The notes below the pieces were generated by a model. The model made no database searches. It was given only the letters and a program-made list of their open reading frames with translations, and had not been told where the DNA came from. Positions 18,053-27,145 of a stretch of DNA of 64,000 bases are shown piece after piece. The stretch comes from Enemella dayhoffiae (GTDB lineage: Bacteria; Actinomycetota; Actinomycetes; Propionibacteriales; Propionibacteriaceae), in contig NZ_NMVQ01000012.1 of NCBI RefSeq assembly GCF_002250625.1, positions 310,001 through 374,000 of the forward strand, read 5' to 3'. The number at the start of each line of letters is the position of its first letter. Position 1 is the stretch's first letter. A program made the position numbers and the translations under genes.

Positions 18053-19225
18053 ATGGAGGAGTCCGAACGGGAGCGCACCGAGGCGCTGGCCGCGCTGCTG
18101 TCGGCCGAGGACACCGGCATCCAGAACGCCGGCCAGACCTCGATGGCGTTGATCGGGGTGATCGCGGCCTATCTGCCGGTGTCGCTGTTCGCGGTCTATC
18201 AGGGCTATGGCAAGGAGATCCTGGCCTATCTGCCGCTGCCGGTGGTGCTGCTGATGTTCTTCCAGATGGTGCAGACCGCGGCCACCTCGCGCCGGGCCCG
18301 TTCGGCGGCGATCGTGGAGCGCGAGCTGGTGCTGGTGGCCGGGCTCGACCAGCCGTACGCCGAGGGTCGGCTCGGCACCCCGGCACGCAACCCGATCGTC
18401 AACCCGTATGCGATCATCGCCCAGCGCGGCGACCGGTGGATCTCCCGCTATGTGGCTGCCGTGTTGCCGTTTCTGGGGTTGTATGCGATCGGGATCGCCT
18501 ACACCTGGTTCCTGTGCTCCGAGGCCGGCCGGCTCAACCCGGACTATCCGACCCGCACCTGGGCGGTGATCGTGCCGGTGCTGCTCAATCTGGTGCTGTG
18601 GTCGGTGTTCGCCGACAGCGCGATGAGCTATTTCACCCCGCGCTACAAGATCAACATCTGGGTGCCGATGGCCGGGCTGGCCGGCATCTGGCTGCAGTCA
18701 CGGCAGCCGGACGACCCGACCCCGGCCTGGCTCTATTTCAGCGTGCTGAGCGCGGCCATGATCACCTTCGCCGCGCTCACCAGGCCGACGAAGTGGCGGG
18801 GGCACGACGTGATCGCGCGCGCCGGTGTGGCCGGAATCATCGTGTCCGCGTTGGGTTTCTGGGTTGCGGTGTTCCCGGTCGCGGGTTTCGGGGAGCACGA
18901 GTCGAGCGTCTGGGCCAACGTGTCGATGCACATCGTGGCACCGATCGTGACGCTGCTGGCGATCTGGTATCGGCGTACGCCGTTGACCCCGCTCCGGTGG
19001 AGCCGGGTCGGCCTGGTTCTGCTGTTCCCATTGGGTTATGGCGCGTTTCTGCTGGTGTCCCGAGCGCTGTGGGGTACGCCGATCCCCTACGCCTTTCTCA
19101 ACCCGGAGCGCTCCAGCGTCGGCTCGACCATCGTCACCTGCGTGTTGACGCTGATCGTGTCGTTCCTGGTCGCCACGGCCGAGCGGATCGCGTTGGCGAT
19201 CCGGCCGCGGCACGGCATCGAATAG
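18053..19225 (+). CDS. Polytopic membrane protein: unknown N-terminal half plus Pr6Pr-like C-terminal half
   Basis: 390 residues with about ten hydrophobic segments. The C-terminal half (from about residue 190) resembles the Pr6Pr family of six-segment membrane proteins, including WRGHDVIARAGVAGIIVSAL, SMHIVAPIVTLLAIWY and a region near LLFPLGYGAFLLVSRALWG. The N-terminal half has an acidic soluble start (MEESERERTEALAALL), two membrane segments at about 31-77, an Arg-rich loop (SRRARSAAIVERE) and two more segments at about 136-190, and I do not recognise it. Pr6Pr proteins are usually about 200 residues, so this is roughly double length. It is transcribed alone, divergent from the arginine operon. 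Function unknown. Confidence 0.7.
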   Translation: MEESERERTEALAALLSAEDTGIQNAGQTSMALIGVIAAYLPVSLFAVYQGYGKEILAYLPLPVVLLMFFQMVQTAATSRRARSAAIVERELVLVAGLDQPYAEGRLGTPARNPIVNPYAIIAQRGDRWISRYVAAVLPFLGLYAIGIAYTWFLCSEAGRLNPDYPTRTWAVIVPVLLNLVLWSVFADSAMSYFTPRYKINIWVPMAGLAGIWLQSRQPDDPTPAWLYFSVLSAAMITFAALTRPTKWRGHDVIARAGVAGIIVSALGFWVAVFPVAGFGEHESSVWANVSMHIVAPIVTLLAIWYRRTPLTPLRWSRVGLVLLFPLGYGAFLLVSRALWGTPIPYAFLNPERSSVGSTIVTCVLTLIVSFLVATAERIALAIRPRHGIE

Positions 19226-19250
19226 CCGTGCCACGGCAGGAGATCCTACG

Positions 19251-21728
19251 TCAGGAGCGCAGCACCGCCCCGCAGGATTCTCTCGCGGCGGCGACCGCGG
19301 CGTCGCGGGCCTGGGCCGCCTCGGCGTCCTTCAGCGTTCGCCCGACGGCCCGGAAGCGCAGGGCGTACGCCAGCGACTTCCTGCCCTCGGGGATCTGGTC
19401 GCCGGTGTAGATGTCGAACAGTCGTATCGACTCGAGCAGTTCGCCGGCCCCTCGCACCAGGGCGGCCTGCACGTCGGCGGCGGCCACGTCGGCGGGCACG
19501 ACCAGGGCCACGTCCTCCTTGGCCACCGGATAGCTGGACAGCGGTGCGATCACCCCGGGGCCGGGGAGCGCCGCGAGCAGGGCGTCGAGGTCCAGCTCGA
19601 TCGCCGCGGCACCCGCGGAGAGCCCGAATTCCTTGACCACGTTGGGATGCAGTTCACCGGCATGTCCGACGACCACGTCGTCCAGCACCAGCTCGGCGCA
19701 CCGTCCCGGGTGGAACGGTGCCTGCTGACCCGCCCGCCGCCGCACGGGTACGCCGAGGGTGCGGGCGAGTGCGTCGACGATGCCCATCGCGTGCCGCCAG
19801 CCGACCGGTTCGGCCGCACCGTCCCAGCGCTGCGGCAGCCAGGACCCCTGGAGCAGCACGCCGAGGTGCCGCGGCTGGGCCGGAATGGCGTCGTTCAAGG
19901 CGGCCCACTCGCTGTCGGTGGGACGCCGATCGACTGGAGGCATTGGGGCGGGGCGTCCGTCACCGGCGCGGAACACCGAGCCCAGCTCGAAGATGGCCAC
20001 GTCGTCGAGGCCACGGCTGAGGTTGCGCGCGGCGGCGGCGAGCAGCCCCGGCAGGGTGGTGGTACGCAGGAACGGACTGGTCTCGGCCAACGGGTTGGCC
20101 AGGCGTACCTGGGCCCGGCGCGGATCGTCGGCGCCGAGGCCGAGCCGGTCGAGGTCGGCGGTGGCCTGGAAGGGGAAGGTGAGCACCTCGACCAGACCGA
20201 GATCGGCCAGTGTCGTGGTGACGGCGCGGCGGCCCCGCTGACCGGCGGTCAGCCCGCGACCGCCGGGGGCGGGCGGCACCAGCCCGACGATCCGGTCCAG
20301 CCCGACCTTCTGGCCGACCTCCTCGACGTAGTCGTAGGGGTCACGCAGGTCGGGCCGCCAGCTCGGCGGGGTGACCCGCAGCTGGTCGCCGTCACGCTGC
20401 ACGTCGATCCCGGCGCCGGTGAGCGCCTCGACCACCGTGTCGGCCGAGACGGGCATGCCCAGGATCTTCTCGGGCAGGTCGACGGGCAGGGTGCAGCCGG
20501 GCAGCGGGGGCACCTCGCCGACCACGGTGACCCGCTCGTCGACGGTGCCGCCGCCGAGCTCGGCCAGCAGTTGCCCCGCGCGCAGCACCCCGGCATAGGT
20601 GGCCGCCGGGTCGACGCCGCGTTCGAAGCGGCGCGAGGCCTCCGAGGGCAGCTTGTGCCCGCGCGAGCTGCGCGAGATCGTGGCCGGGTCGAAGTAGGCA
20701 CCCTCGATCACCACGTTTCGGGTCTGGTCGGAGAGCTCGGTGCTGGCCCCGCCCATCACCCCCGCCAGGCCGATCGGCCCGGAATCGTCGGTGATCACCA
20801 GGTCGTCGGGGCCGAGGGTGCGGACCTGGTCGTCCAGGGTGGTCACGGTCTCCCCCGCCCGGGCCGCCCGGACGACGATGTCGCCGGAGAGCCTGTCGGC
20901 GTCATAGCCGTGCAGGGGGCGCCCCAACTCGACCATCACGTAGTTGGTGATGTCGACCGCCAGCGAGATGGAGCGGATCCCGGACTGGGTGATCCGGCGC
21001 TTCAGCCACGCCGGGCTGGACCGTGTGGGGTCGAAGCCGGTGACCCGCAGGGCGACGAACTGCGAGCAGCGCGGGTCGGCCAGGCGTACGCCGACGCTCC
21101 CCTGCTGCGGGTCGCCGAATTCCTGCACCGGATCGGTGAACGCCACGTCGAACGACTGCGCCAGCTCGCGGGCCAGACCGCGGATCGACAGGCAGTGCGG
21201 CATGTCCGGGGTGATCTCCAGCTCGAAGATGACCTCGTCGGCCCCGAGCAGCGGCATCGCCGGCTGCCCGACCTGGGGATCTCCTTCCAGCACGATGATT
21301 CCGTCGGTCCCGTCCTCGGGCAGCCCGAGCTCGGTGGCCGAGCAGATCATCCCGTCGGAGACGTGACCGTAGGTCTTGCGGGCGGCGATCTCGAACCCTC
21401 CGGCCAGCACCGCGCCCGGCAGCGAGACCACGACGTGGTCTCCGACGCCGAAATTGTGTGCCCCACAGACGATCCCGCGACCGGGCTGATCGGGTGGGTT
21501 GTGCGCGCCGACGTCGACGGTGCACCAGTTGATCGTCTTTCCGTTCTTCTGCGGCTCGGGGTTGACCTCGAGCACGCGCCCGACGACGACCGGTCCGCTC
21601 ACCTCGGTGCCGGCCTGGACGCCCTCGACCTCGATACCGGCGCGGATGAACGCCTCGCGCAGGGCGGGCACGTCGACATCGGCGGGTAGCTCGACGAACT
21701 CGCGGAGCCAGGACAGCGGGGCCTTCAT
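19251..21728 (-). CDS. pheT: Phenylalanine--tRNA ligase beta subunit
   Basis: 825 residues with the full bacterial architecture: N-terminal tRNA-binding OB fold (GPVVVGRVLEVNPEPQKNGK), the B3/B4 editing region (SEASRRFERGVDPAATYAGV), B5 and catalytic-like B6/7, and a C-terminal ferredoxin-like anticodon-binding domain (PLSSYPVAKEDVALVVPADV). It forms the alpha2beta2 enzyme with PheS. The ATG overlaps the pheS stop (ATGA). Normal length. Confidence 0.96.
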   Translation of the reverse strand: MKAPLSWLREFVELPADVDVPALREAFIRAGIEVEGVQAGTEVSGPVVVGRVLEVNPEPQKNGKTINWCTVDVGAHNPPDQPGRGIVCGAHNFGVGDHVVVSLPGAVLAGGFEIAARKTYGHVSDGMICSATELGLPEDGTDGIIVLEGDPQVGQPAMPLLGADEVIFELEITPDMPHCLSIRGLARELAQSFDVAFTDPVQEFGDPQQGSVGVRLADPRCSQFVALRVTGFDPTRSSPAWLKRRITQSGIRSISLAVDITNYVMVELGRPLHGYDADRLSGDIVVRAARAGETVTTLDDQVRTLGPDDLVITDDSGPIGLAGVMGGASTELSDQTRNVVIEGAYFDPATISRSSRGHKLPSEASRRFERGVDPAATYAGVLRAGQLLAELGGGTVDERVTVVGEVPPLPGCTLPVDLPEKILGMPVSADTVVEALTGAGIDVQRDGDQLRVTPPSWRPDLRDPYDYVEEVGQKVGLDRIVGLVPPAPGGRGLTAGQRGRRAVTTTLADLGLVEVLTFPFQATADLDRLGLGADDPRRAQVRLANPLAETSPFLRTTTLPGLLAAAARNLSRGLDDVAIFELGSVFRAGDGRPAPMPPVDRRPTDSEWAALNDAIPAQPRHLGVLLQGSWLPQRWDGAAEPVGWRHAMGIVDALARTLGVPVRRRAGQQAPFHPGRCAELVLDDVVVGHAGELHPNVVKEFGLSAGAAAIELDLDALLAALPGPGVIAPLSSYPVAKEDVALVVPADVAAADVQAALVRGAGELLESIRLFDIYTGDQIPEGRKSLAYALRFRAVGRTLKDAEAAQARDAAVAAARESCGAVLRS

Positions 21729-22819
21729 CGAGCGATCCCTTCAAGAGAACGAGAAAAGCGGAGGTCACCCTCGACCATGTCGCGCAGGTCGGTGGCGCCG
21801 TTGCGGAACATCACGCCACGGTCGATGCCCATACCGAAGGCGAATCCGGAATAGACCTCGGGGTCGACGCCGCAGGCGATCAGCACGCGCGGGTTGACCA
21901 CGCCGCAGCCGCCCCACTCGATCCACCCCTCGCCGCCGCAGGTGCGGCAGCCGCGGTCGGTGCCGCGGCAGACGAAGCACTGCAGGTCGACCTCGGCGCT
22001 CGGCTCGGTGAACGGGAAGAAGTGCGGCCGGAACCGGGTGGTCACCCCGCCGAACAGCTCGCTGGCCAGGTGGTCCAGGGTGCCCTTGAGATGCGCCATC
22101 GAGATCCCCTTGTCCACCACCAGTCCCTCGACCTGGTGGAAGACCGGCAGGTGCGTAGCGTCGAACTCGTCGGCGCGATACACCTTGCCGGGGCAGGCGA
22201 TGTAGACCGGCAGCTCCCGGGTGAGCAGGGCACGCGCCTGCACCGGGGAGGTGTGCGTACGCATCACCAGGTGGTGCTCGGGCGGGTCGACGAACAGGGT
22301 GTCCTGCAGATAGCGGGCCGGGTGATCAGGCGGAAAGTTCAGCGCGTCGAAGTTGAGCCACTCGCTCTCCAGCTCGGGGCCCTCGGCGATCTCCCAGCCC
22401 ATCGCGACGAAGATGTCACTGACCAGATCCATCATCCCGGTGATCGGGTGGATCGCCCCGCGCGGGGTGAGCTCGACCGGCAGGGTGACGTCCACCGTCT
22501 CGGTGGCGAGCCGGTGCTCGAGCTCGGCGGCGGCCAGTTCCCCCTCGCGCGCCTTGAGTGCCTGGCCCACCCGCCCGCGGGCCTGCCCGATCCGCTTGCC
22601 GGCGTCCTTGCGCGCCTGCGGCGGCAGGGCGCCGATCTCCCGGTTGGCCAGGGCCAGCGGGGAGCGTTCACCGGTGTGCTCGATCCGCACCTGCTTCAGC
22701 TCGGCGCTGCTGCCGGCCGCGGCGATGGCGGCCAGCGCGTCGGTGACGAACTGGTCGACCTGCTCGGCCTCCAGCGGTGTCACCTGGACTGGATCGAAGT
22801 TGGTGTTCGGCCCGGACAT
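21725..22819 (-). CDS. pheS: Phenylalanine--tRNA ligase alpha subunit
   Basis: Class II synthetase of 364 residues. It has an N-terminal coiled coil, motif 2 (TTRFRPHFFPFTEPSAEVD) and motif 3 (GFAFGMGIDRGVMFRNG). The frame opens 12 codons upstream, but the ATG at 22819 is preceded by a strong ribosome site (GAGGGGAG). It is co-transcribed with pheT. An insertion with four cysteines (CFVCRGTDRGCRTCGGEG) in the motif 2-3 region is typical of bacterial PheS. Confidence 0.96.
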   Translation of the reverse strand: MSGPNTNFDPVQVTPLEAEQVDQFVTDALAAIAAAGSSAELKQVRIEHTGERSPLALANREIGALPPQARKDAGKRIGQARGRVGQALKAREGELAAAELEHRLATETVDVTLPVELTPRGAIHPITGMMDLVSDIFVAMGWEIAEGPELESEWLNFDALNFPPDHPARYLQDTLFVDPPEHHLVMRTHTSPVQARALLTRELPVYIACPGKVYRADEFDATHLPVFHQVEGLVVDKGISMAHLKGTLDHLASELFGGVTTRFRPHFFPFTEPSAEVDLQCFVCRGTDRGCRTCGGEGWIEWGGCGVVNPRVLIACGVDPEVYSGFAFGMGIDRGVMFRNGATDLRDMVEGDLRFSRSLEGIAR

Positions 22820-23002
22820 GGGCTCCCCTCGGTTCGGCGTGGTGCTCTGGTGCACGATGTCGGTGCAGCACGGGTCAGTCTAGGAAGTACGCCCGGCCCG
22901 CGCGAACGCGTTCCACCCGAATCGGCGTGCGCCGGGTGGGCGCGGTTGCCCCGGTTTGCCATCATGGCTGGCGGAGTCGAGTGGCAGAGAGGTGATTCCA
23001 GC

Positions 23003-24022
23003 GTGTTTCCTCCCGGCTGGCAGGCAATGCTGACCGAGAAGGCCATCCACATCGTGTTGACCGTGCTGTTCGCACTGGTGCTGCGGTGGGCGGTGCACAA
23101 GGCGATCCGCAAGGCTATCGACACCGCCGCAACCGGGCGCCGGCGACTGGCCGGTGGCCTCGGCGAACGGGCCAGCACCGTGCTGGCCAGGAGCCAGCAG
23201 GGCACCCAGGCCCGGGCCCGGCAGCGCACCGAGACCCTGGGCACGGTGCTCGCCTCGGTGTTCGATCTGGTGCTGGTAATCGTGGTGGTGCTGATGGTGT
23301 TGAGCACCCTCGGCATGTCGGTCGGGCCGGCGCTGGCGTCGGCCGGGATCGGCGGGCTGGCGCTCGGGTTCGGCGCGCAGAGCCTGGTCAAGGACCTGAT
23401 CTCGGGGGTGTTCCTGATCTTCGAGGACCAGTTCGGGGTGGGCGATTTCGTCACCGTGAACGGCATCCAGGGCACCGTGCTGCGGGTCGGCTTCCGGGTC
23501 ACCCAGCTGCAGGATCCGAGTGGGGAGATCTGGTATGTCCGCAACGGCGAGGTGACCAAGGTCGGCAACCAGACCCAGGGGTGGTCCTCCAGCTTCGTGC
23601 AGATCCCGGTGAACATCTCCGAGGACCCATTTCGGGTGGTGCGCATCCTCGAGGAGGCGGTGGCCAGCCTGGACGAGGAGCCCGAGTGGCGCGAGCAGAT
23701 GCTGGACACCCCGCAGGTGCTCGGGCTGACCAACTTCAACGACCGGCTGATGAACTTCACCGTGCTGGCGAAGTGCCCCGGCAACGAGCAGTGGGCCGTG
23801 GAGCGGGAGATCCGCGCCCGGGCGATGACGGTGCTGCGCGAGGCGGGAATCCGCTCCCCCGGCCTGCTGGTCGAATCGCGCAGCTTCGACCGGGTTGCCG
23901 TCGACGAGGACTCGGTGCTGCGCTCCACCCGACGCAGCTCACTGTTGCGCCGCCGTCGGCCTGCCGAGGTCGGGGTGAACAGCGGCCAGGCCGACGAGAA
24001 CCCGAACGCCGACGAGCACTGA
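23003..24022 (+). CDS. Small-conductance mechanosensitive channel (MscS family)
   Basis: 339 residues from the GTG at 23003, which has a ribosome site (AGAGAGGTGATT); an ATG at 22964 would add 13 residues. An N-terminal membrane helix, a basic Arg-rich linker and a second helix (VFDLVLVIVVVLMVLSTLGM) precede the pore-lining TM3, which is rich in Gly/Ala (ASAGIGGLALGFGAQSLVKD). A beta domain follows (FGVGDFVTVNGIQGTVLRVG) and then the cytoplasmic vestibule. The tail is basic then acidic. It would release solutes on hypo-osmotic shock. Single gene, divergent from pheST. Confidence 0.92.
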   Translation: MFPPGWQAMLTEKAIHIVLTVLFALVLRWAVHKAIRKAIDTAATGRRRLAGGLGERASTVLARSQQGTQARARQRTETLGTVLASVFDLVLVIVVVLMVLSTLGMSVGPALASAGIGGLALGFGAQSLVKDLISGVFLIFEDQFGVGDFVTVNGIQGTVLRVGFRVTQLQDPSGEIWYVRNGEVTKVGNQTQGWSSSFVQIPVNISEDPFRVVRILEEAVASLDEEPEWREQMLDTPQVLGLTNFNDRLMNFTVLAKCPGNEQWAVEREIRARAMTVLREAGIRSPGLLVESRSFDRVAVDEDSVLRSTRRSSLLRRRRPAEVGVNSGQADENPNADEH

Positions 24023-24035
24023 GTCGGCAGCGGTC

Positions 24036-24860
24036 TCAGCGGCGCTGGGCGGTGGCGGAGGCGTACAGGCAGACCGCGGCCGCGGTGGCCAGGTTGAGGC
24101 TCTCGGCGCGGCCGAAGATGGGCACGGCGACCTGACGATCGGCCAGCACGGCGTGCTCGGGCGGCAGCCCCCACGCCTCGTTGCCCATCAACCACACCGT
24201 GGGGCGGGCGAGTGCGCCACTGTCGGCGAGGACGTCGAGGGTGTCCTGCCCGCCGCCGTCGGCCGCCAGCACCTGGAACCCCTTGTCCCGGAAGAAGTCC
24301 AGGGTGTTCGCCAGGTGGGCGCCGGTGACCACCGGCAGGTGGAACAGCGACCCGACCGAGGCGCGGACCACCTTGGGGTTGGTCACCTCGACCGAGTCTG
24401 CGGTGAGCACCACCGCGTCGGCACCGAACGCGTCGGCGCAGCGGATCACGGTGCCGGCGTTGCCCGGGTCCCGCACCTGGGCGCACACCACGACCAGCCT
24501 CGCAGCCGCTCCGAGGTCGTCGAGGGTGCCCTCGGTGTGCTCGCAGATCGCCACGATCCCCTGCGGAGTGGTGGTGTCGGTGATGGTGGCCAGCTCGGCC
24601 GCGGTGACGGCGTACGCCCGGACGCCGGCCCTGCGCGCTGCCACCAGCAGCGGCTGCAGTCGCTCGTTGCCGTCGACGTGGAACAGTTCGCGGACCCGTG
24701 CGGGGTCGGCGAGCGCCTCGCGGACGGCCTGGGGTCCCTCGGCCAGGAACAGCCCGGTGTTCAGTCGCTGCTTGCGCTGCAGCAACCGACGAGCCGACCG
24801 GAGCCGCCCCTGTCCGGGGCGGTCACCGGCCGGCTCGTGCGAGGAAACTCCAGCTGGCAA
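24036..24860 (-). CDS. SpoU/TrmH-family RNA 2'-O-methyltransferase
   Basis: 274 residues. The N-terminal substrate-binding region (LLQRKQRLNTGLFLAEGPQA) and the C-terminal knotted SPOUT domain are complete: motif 1 DPGNAGTVIRCADAFGADAV, motif 2 WLMGNEAWGLPPE, motif 3 VPIFGRAESLNLATAAAVCL. It methylates a ribose in rRNA or tRNA using SAM; position just after rplT, as in many actinobacteria, suggests an rRNA target (TsnR/RlmB-like). The start appears to be TTG at 24860, 14 bases after rplT; no better start is visible. Confidence 0.9.
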   Translation of the reverse strand: MPAGVSSHEPAGDRPGQGRLRSARRLLQRKQRLNTGLFLAEGPQAVREALADPARVRELFHVDGNERLQPLLVAARRAGVRAYAVTAAELATITDTTTPQGIVAICEHTEGTLDDLGAAARLVVVCAQVRDPGNAGTVIRCADAFGADAVVLTADSVEVTNPKVVRASVGSLFHLPVVTGAHLANTLDFFRDKGFQVLAADGGGQDTLDVLADSGALARPTVWLMGNEAWGLPPEHAVLADRQVAVPIFGRAESLNLATAAAVCLYASATAQRR

Positions 24861-24874
24861 GGCAATGCCGCGGC

Positions 24875-25246
24875 TCAGGCGGCCGCGGTCTCACCCTGGT
24901 TGGCGCGCGACACCTCGACCAGGGCGGCGAACGCCTTGGAGTCGGAGACGGCGAGCTCGGCCAGGATCTTGCGATCCACCTCGACGCCGGCGTTCTTCAG
25001 GCCGTTGATGAACCGGTTGTAGGTCATCCCCTCGGCGCGGGCGGCCGCGTTGATCCGCTGGATCCACAGCTTGCGGAAGTCACCCTTCTTCGCCCGGCGG
25101 TCGCGATAGGCGTACACCATCGAATGGGTGACCTGCTCCTTGGCCTTGCGATAGAGGCGGGAGCGCTGGCCGCGGTAGCCCGAGGCCTGCTCAAGAACTT
25201 CACGGCGCTTCTTCTGCGCATTCACAGAACGCTTCACGCGTGCCAT
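24875..25246 (-). CDS. rplT: 50S ribosomal protein L20
   Basis: 123 residues with the classic start [20 protein letters not shown] and the body [20 protein letters not shown]. It is an early 23S-binding assembly protein and part of the infC-rpmI-rplT transcript; in other bacteria L20 represses this operon. The tail is slightly Ala-rich. A 92-bp gap containing a dispersed repeat separates it from rpmI, longer than usual. Confidence 0.97.
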   Translation of the reverse strand: MARVKRSVNAQKKRREVLEQASGYRGQRSRLYRKAKEQVTHSMVYAYRDRRAKKGDFRKLWIQRINAAARAEGMTYNRFINGLKNAGVEVDRKILAELAVSDSKAFAALVEVSRANQGETAAA

Positions 25247-25305
25247 GGGTTACTCCTTGTTCATCGGTTCGGGATCTCCGGACCGGGGTTGGTTCGTGGG
25301 TGGTG

Positions 25306-25330
25306 GTGGCTTCGACAGGCTCAGCCAGCC
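25306..25330. repeat. Dispersed intergenic repeat, copy 2
   Basis: GGTGGCTTCGACAGGCTCAG followed by CCAGCC, between rplT and rpmI. It shares the GTGGCTTCGACAGGCTCAGCC core with 45957-45980. Confidence 0.7.
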
Positions 25331-25338
25331 TGGGTGAC

Positions 25339-25533
25339 CTACTTGCCGAGAAGCTTCTTGGCCTTCTTGGCGTCGCCCTTGACCAGCACGGCGTCGCCGT
25401 CCAGACGACGGGTACGCGTGGTCGGCTTGTGCTCGTTGAGGTGCATCTTGCCGGCCTTGCGGTGCATGACCTTGCCCGACCCAGTGATCTTGAAGCGCTT
25501 CTTGGCACCGGAGTGCGTCTTCATCTTCGGCAT
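25339..25533 (-). CDS. rpmI: 50S ribosomal protein L35
   Basis: 64 residues, [20 protein letters not shown] and onward, ending KKAKKLLGK, a canonical bL35. The frame is open upstream, but this ATG gives the family start and follows a good purine-rich site (AGAAGGAGCGGCAG). It lies between infC and rplT. Confidence 0.97.
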   Translation of the reverse strand: MPKMKTHSGAKKRFKITGSGKVMHRKAGKMHLNEHKPTTRTRRLDGDAVLVKGDAKKAKKLLGK

Positions 25534-25621
25534 CTGCCGCTCCTTCTGTGCACACAGGGATCTGCTGTGCATGGTTGCTTCCCGACGGCAGCCTGTCCGC
25601 CGGGTGACCACTGATCGATGA

Positions 25622-26311
25622 TCAGAGATCGATGTCGGGGTCCATGTTGTCCGCGGGCCCCTTCTTCTTCGCTTTCCGCTCCTGCTGGGAGGCCTGCCGG
25701 CGACGCTCCGCCTGCATCGCATCCTCCGCCTCCTGGTCGGCTGTGCGCGCTGCCGCCCGGGCGTCCTTCTCCGCCTGGACGTCGACGCGAGCCTCGGTCT
25801 TCTTCTTGGTCGGACCGAGCACCATCAGCATGTTCCGGCCGTCCTGCTTGGGCGCGGACTCGACGAAACCGAACTCCTCGACGTCGTCGGCCAGCCGCTT
25901 GAGCAGGTTGAAACCGAGCTCCGGGCGGGACTGCTCCCGGCCCCGGAACATGATGGTGATCTTCACCTTGTCCCCGGCCTTGAGGAAGCGCACGACGTGA
26001 CCCTTCTTGGTCTCGTAGTCGTGCCCGTCGATCTTGGGTCGGAGCTTCATCTCCTTGATCACGGCGTTGGTCTGGTTCCGTCGGCTGCTGCGGTCCTTCT
26101 GCGCGGCCTCGTACTTGAACTTGCCGTAGTCCATGAGCTTGGCCACCGGCGGTCGGGCCATCGGGGCGACCTCGACCAGGTCGAGATCCGCCTCTCGGGC
26201 CAGCCGCATGGCGTCCTCGATCCGAACGATGCCCACCTGCTCGCCGGCAGGGCCGACGAGGCGGACCTCGGATACACGGATACGCTCATTGATGCGCGGT
26301 TCGGTGCTGAT
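25622..26311 (-). CDS. infC: Translation initiation factor IF-3 with probable ATC start
   Basis: 229 residues. The N-terminal domain ([20 protein letters not shown]) and C-terminal domain ([31 protein letters not shown]) are complete, with a charged actinobacterial extension ([20 protein letters not shown]). There is no ATG, GTG or TTG at the family start. A strong ribosome site (CCAGGAGG) sits 4 bases before ATC at 26311-26309, followed by AGC ACC GAA CCG. AUU/AUC/AUA starts are the known device by which IF-3 represses its own translation. The in-frame upstream stretch is interrupted in sense by the leader hairpins, so I do not take it as coding. Confidence 0.95.
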   Translation of the reverse strand: MSTEPRINERIRVSEVRLVGPAGEQVGIVRIEDAMRLAREADLDLVEVAPMARPPVAKLMDYGKFKYEAAQKDRSSRRNQTNAVIKEMKLRPKIDGHDYETKKGHVVRFLKAGDKVKITIMFRGREQSRPELGFNLLKRLADDVEEFGFVESAPKQDGRNMLMVLGPTKKKTEARVDVQAEKDARAAARTADQEAEDAMQAERRRQASQQERKAKKKGPADNMDPDIDL

Positions 26312-26366
26312 GTGTCCTCCTGGGTTGTCCTGCGACCCGCTTCCACGGAACCGCACCGGGAAACCG

Positions 26367-26392
26367 AAAAGGCCCCCGCGTGAGCGGAGGCC
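26367..26392 (-). terminator. Attenuator-like hairpin in the infC leader
   Basis: The minus strand reads GGCCTCCGC-TCAC-GCGGGGGCC and then TTTTCGGTTT: a 9-bp stem (one G-U) with a T-rich tail, about 55 bases before the infC start. It looks like an intrinsic terminator inside the leader, hence possible attenuation of infC-rpmI-rplT. Confidence 0.7.
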
Positions 26393-26491
26393 TGGAGGAC
26401 GCCCGAGGAACCGCCGGAAGGCGGCGTACCCTCTGCGCGGACCCGACGACCGGAGGCCGTGCGGGTGGGAGACCAGGTCCCCACTTGTGCG

Positions 26492-26510
26492 GATCCGCCG
26501 AAGGCGGATC
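26492..26510 (-). promoter_or_regulatory. Perfect hairpin upstream in the infC leader / end of the SseB gene region
   Basis: GATCCGCC-GAA-GGCGGATC is a perfect 8-bp stem. It lies between the SseB gene (stop at 26565) and infC; without a T-run it could be the SseB terminator or the first element of the leader. The whole 26312-26564 stretch (253 bp) holds no gene. Confidence 0.5.
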
Positions 26511-26564
26511 ATTCGGCGTCCATGATAGTCGACACCGTCTCGGAATGCGAACTGCAGGAATTGT

Positions 26565-27116
26565 TCAGGGCGTACGCGTGGCCAGCCAGCCGAAACCGCC
26601 GTCCTCGAGTCGGACCAGGCGGCGGCTCTCGGCCAGGTTGGCCAGCACCTCCCCGTCGATCACCAGCGGGTGCGGCCCCTCGAAGTCGACCAGCAGGGTG
26701 CTGGCCCGGGACTGGCGCGCGGTGTCGGCGACCACGTCGAGGGTGGCCGGGATCGGCCGGGCGCGATCGTTCCACCGCGACAGCGAGTCGGTGCCGGTGA
26801 AGGCGAGCATCGCCGTGCCCAGAGTGGGGTGCTTGAGCAGCACAGCGGCCATCTCGGCCTGCCGCTGCGGGTCGTGGGTCATCGTCTCGTCACCGGTGGA
26901 GACCAGCGGTACCAGCAGCCGCGAGCCGCACAACCGCGCCACCGCGGCCAGGTAGTCGGTCGGCTGGCCGGTCTCGGCGGCCAGGCCGAGGGCTCGGCGT
27001 ACCTCTTCGTCGGCCCGGCCGTCGTCGCTGGCGTAGTGCTCGGAATAGCCGCCGAGGCTGCGACCGGCTCCGTTGAGCTCGTGGCTGGGGTGCTGGTGGG
27101 TCTGCTCGTCCGACAT
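26565..27116 (-). CDS. SseB-family protein
   Basis: 183 residues. The frame opens earlier, but the ATG at 27116 ([20 protein letters not shown]) fits actinobacterial members. The SseB N-terminal region is visible: [20 protein letters not shown], then [20 protein letters not shown] with the characteristic LxaFTdxxsL-like segment, then [17 protein letters not shown]. In actinobacteria a gene of this family commonly precedes infC. Biochemical function is not known; the name comes from enhanced serine sensitivity in E. coli. Confidence 0.8.
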   Translation of the reverse strand: MSDEQTHQHPSHELNGAGRSLGGYSEHYASDDGRADEEVRRALGLAAETGQPTDYLAAVARLCGSRLLVPLVSTGDETMTHDPQRQAEMAAVLLKHPTLGTAMLAFTGTDSLSRWNDRARPIPATLDVVADTARQSRASTLLVDFEGPHPLVIDGEVLANLAESRRLVRLEDGGFGWLATRTP

Positions 27117-27145
27117 GGTCAGTGAGCCTAACGCGCCGTGGCTGC

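Noticed and set aside
22820-22963. T-box riboswitch before pheS
   Set aside because: The gap is short and lacks the conserved T-box word and a following terminator; actinobacterial T-boxes are mostly before ileS.
22780-24486. Long minus-strand frame opposite mscS and part of the methyltransferase
   Set aside because: The genes on the other frames have clear motifs; this frame has none and is Ser/Arg-rich noise.
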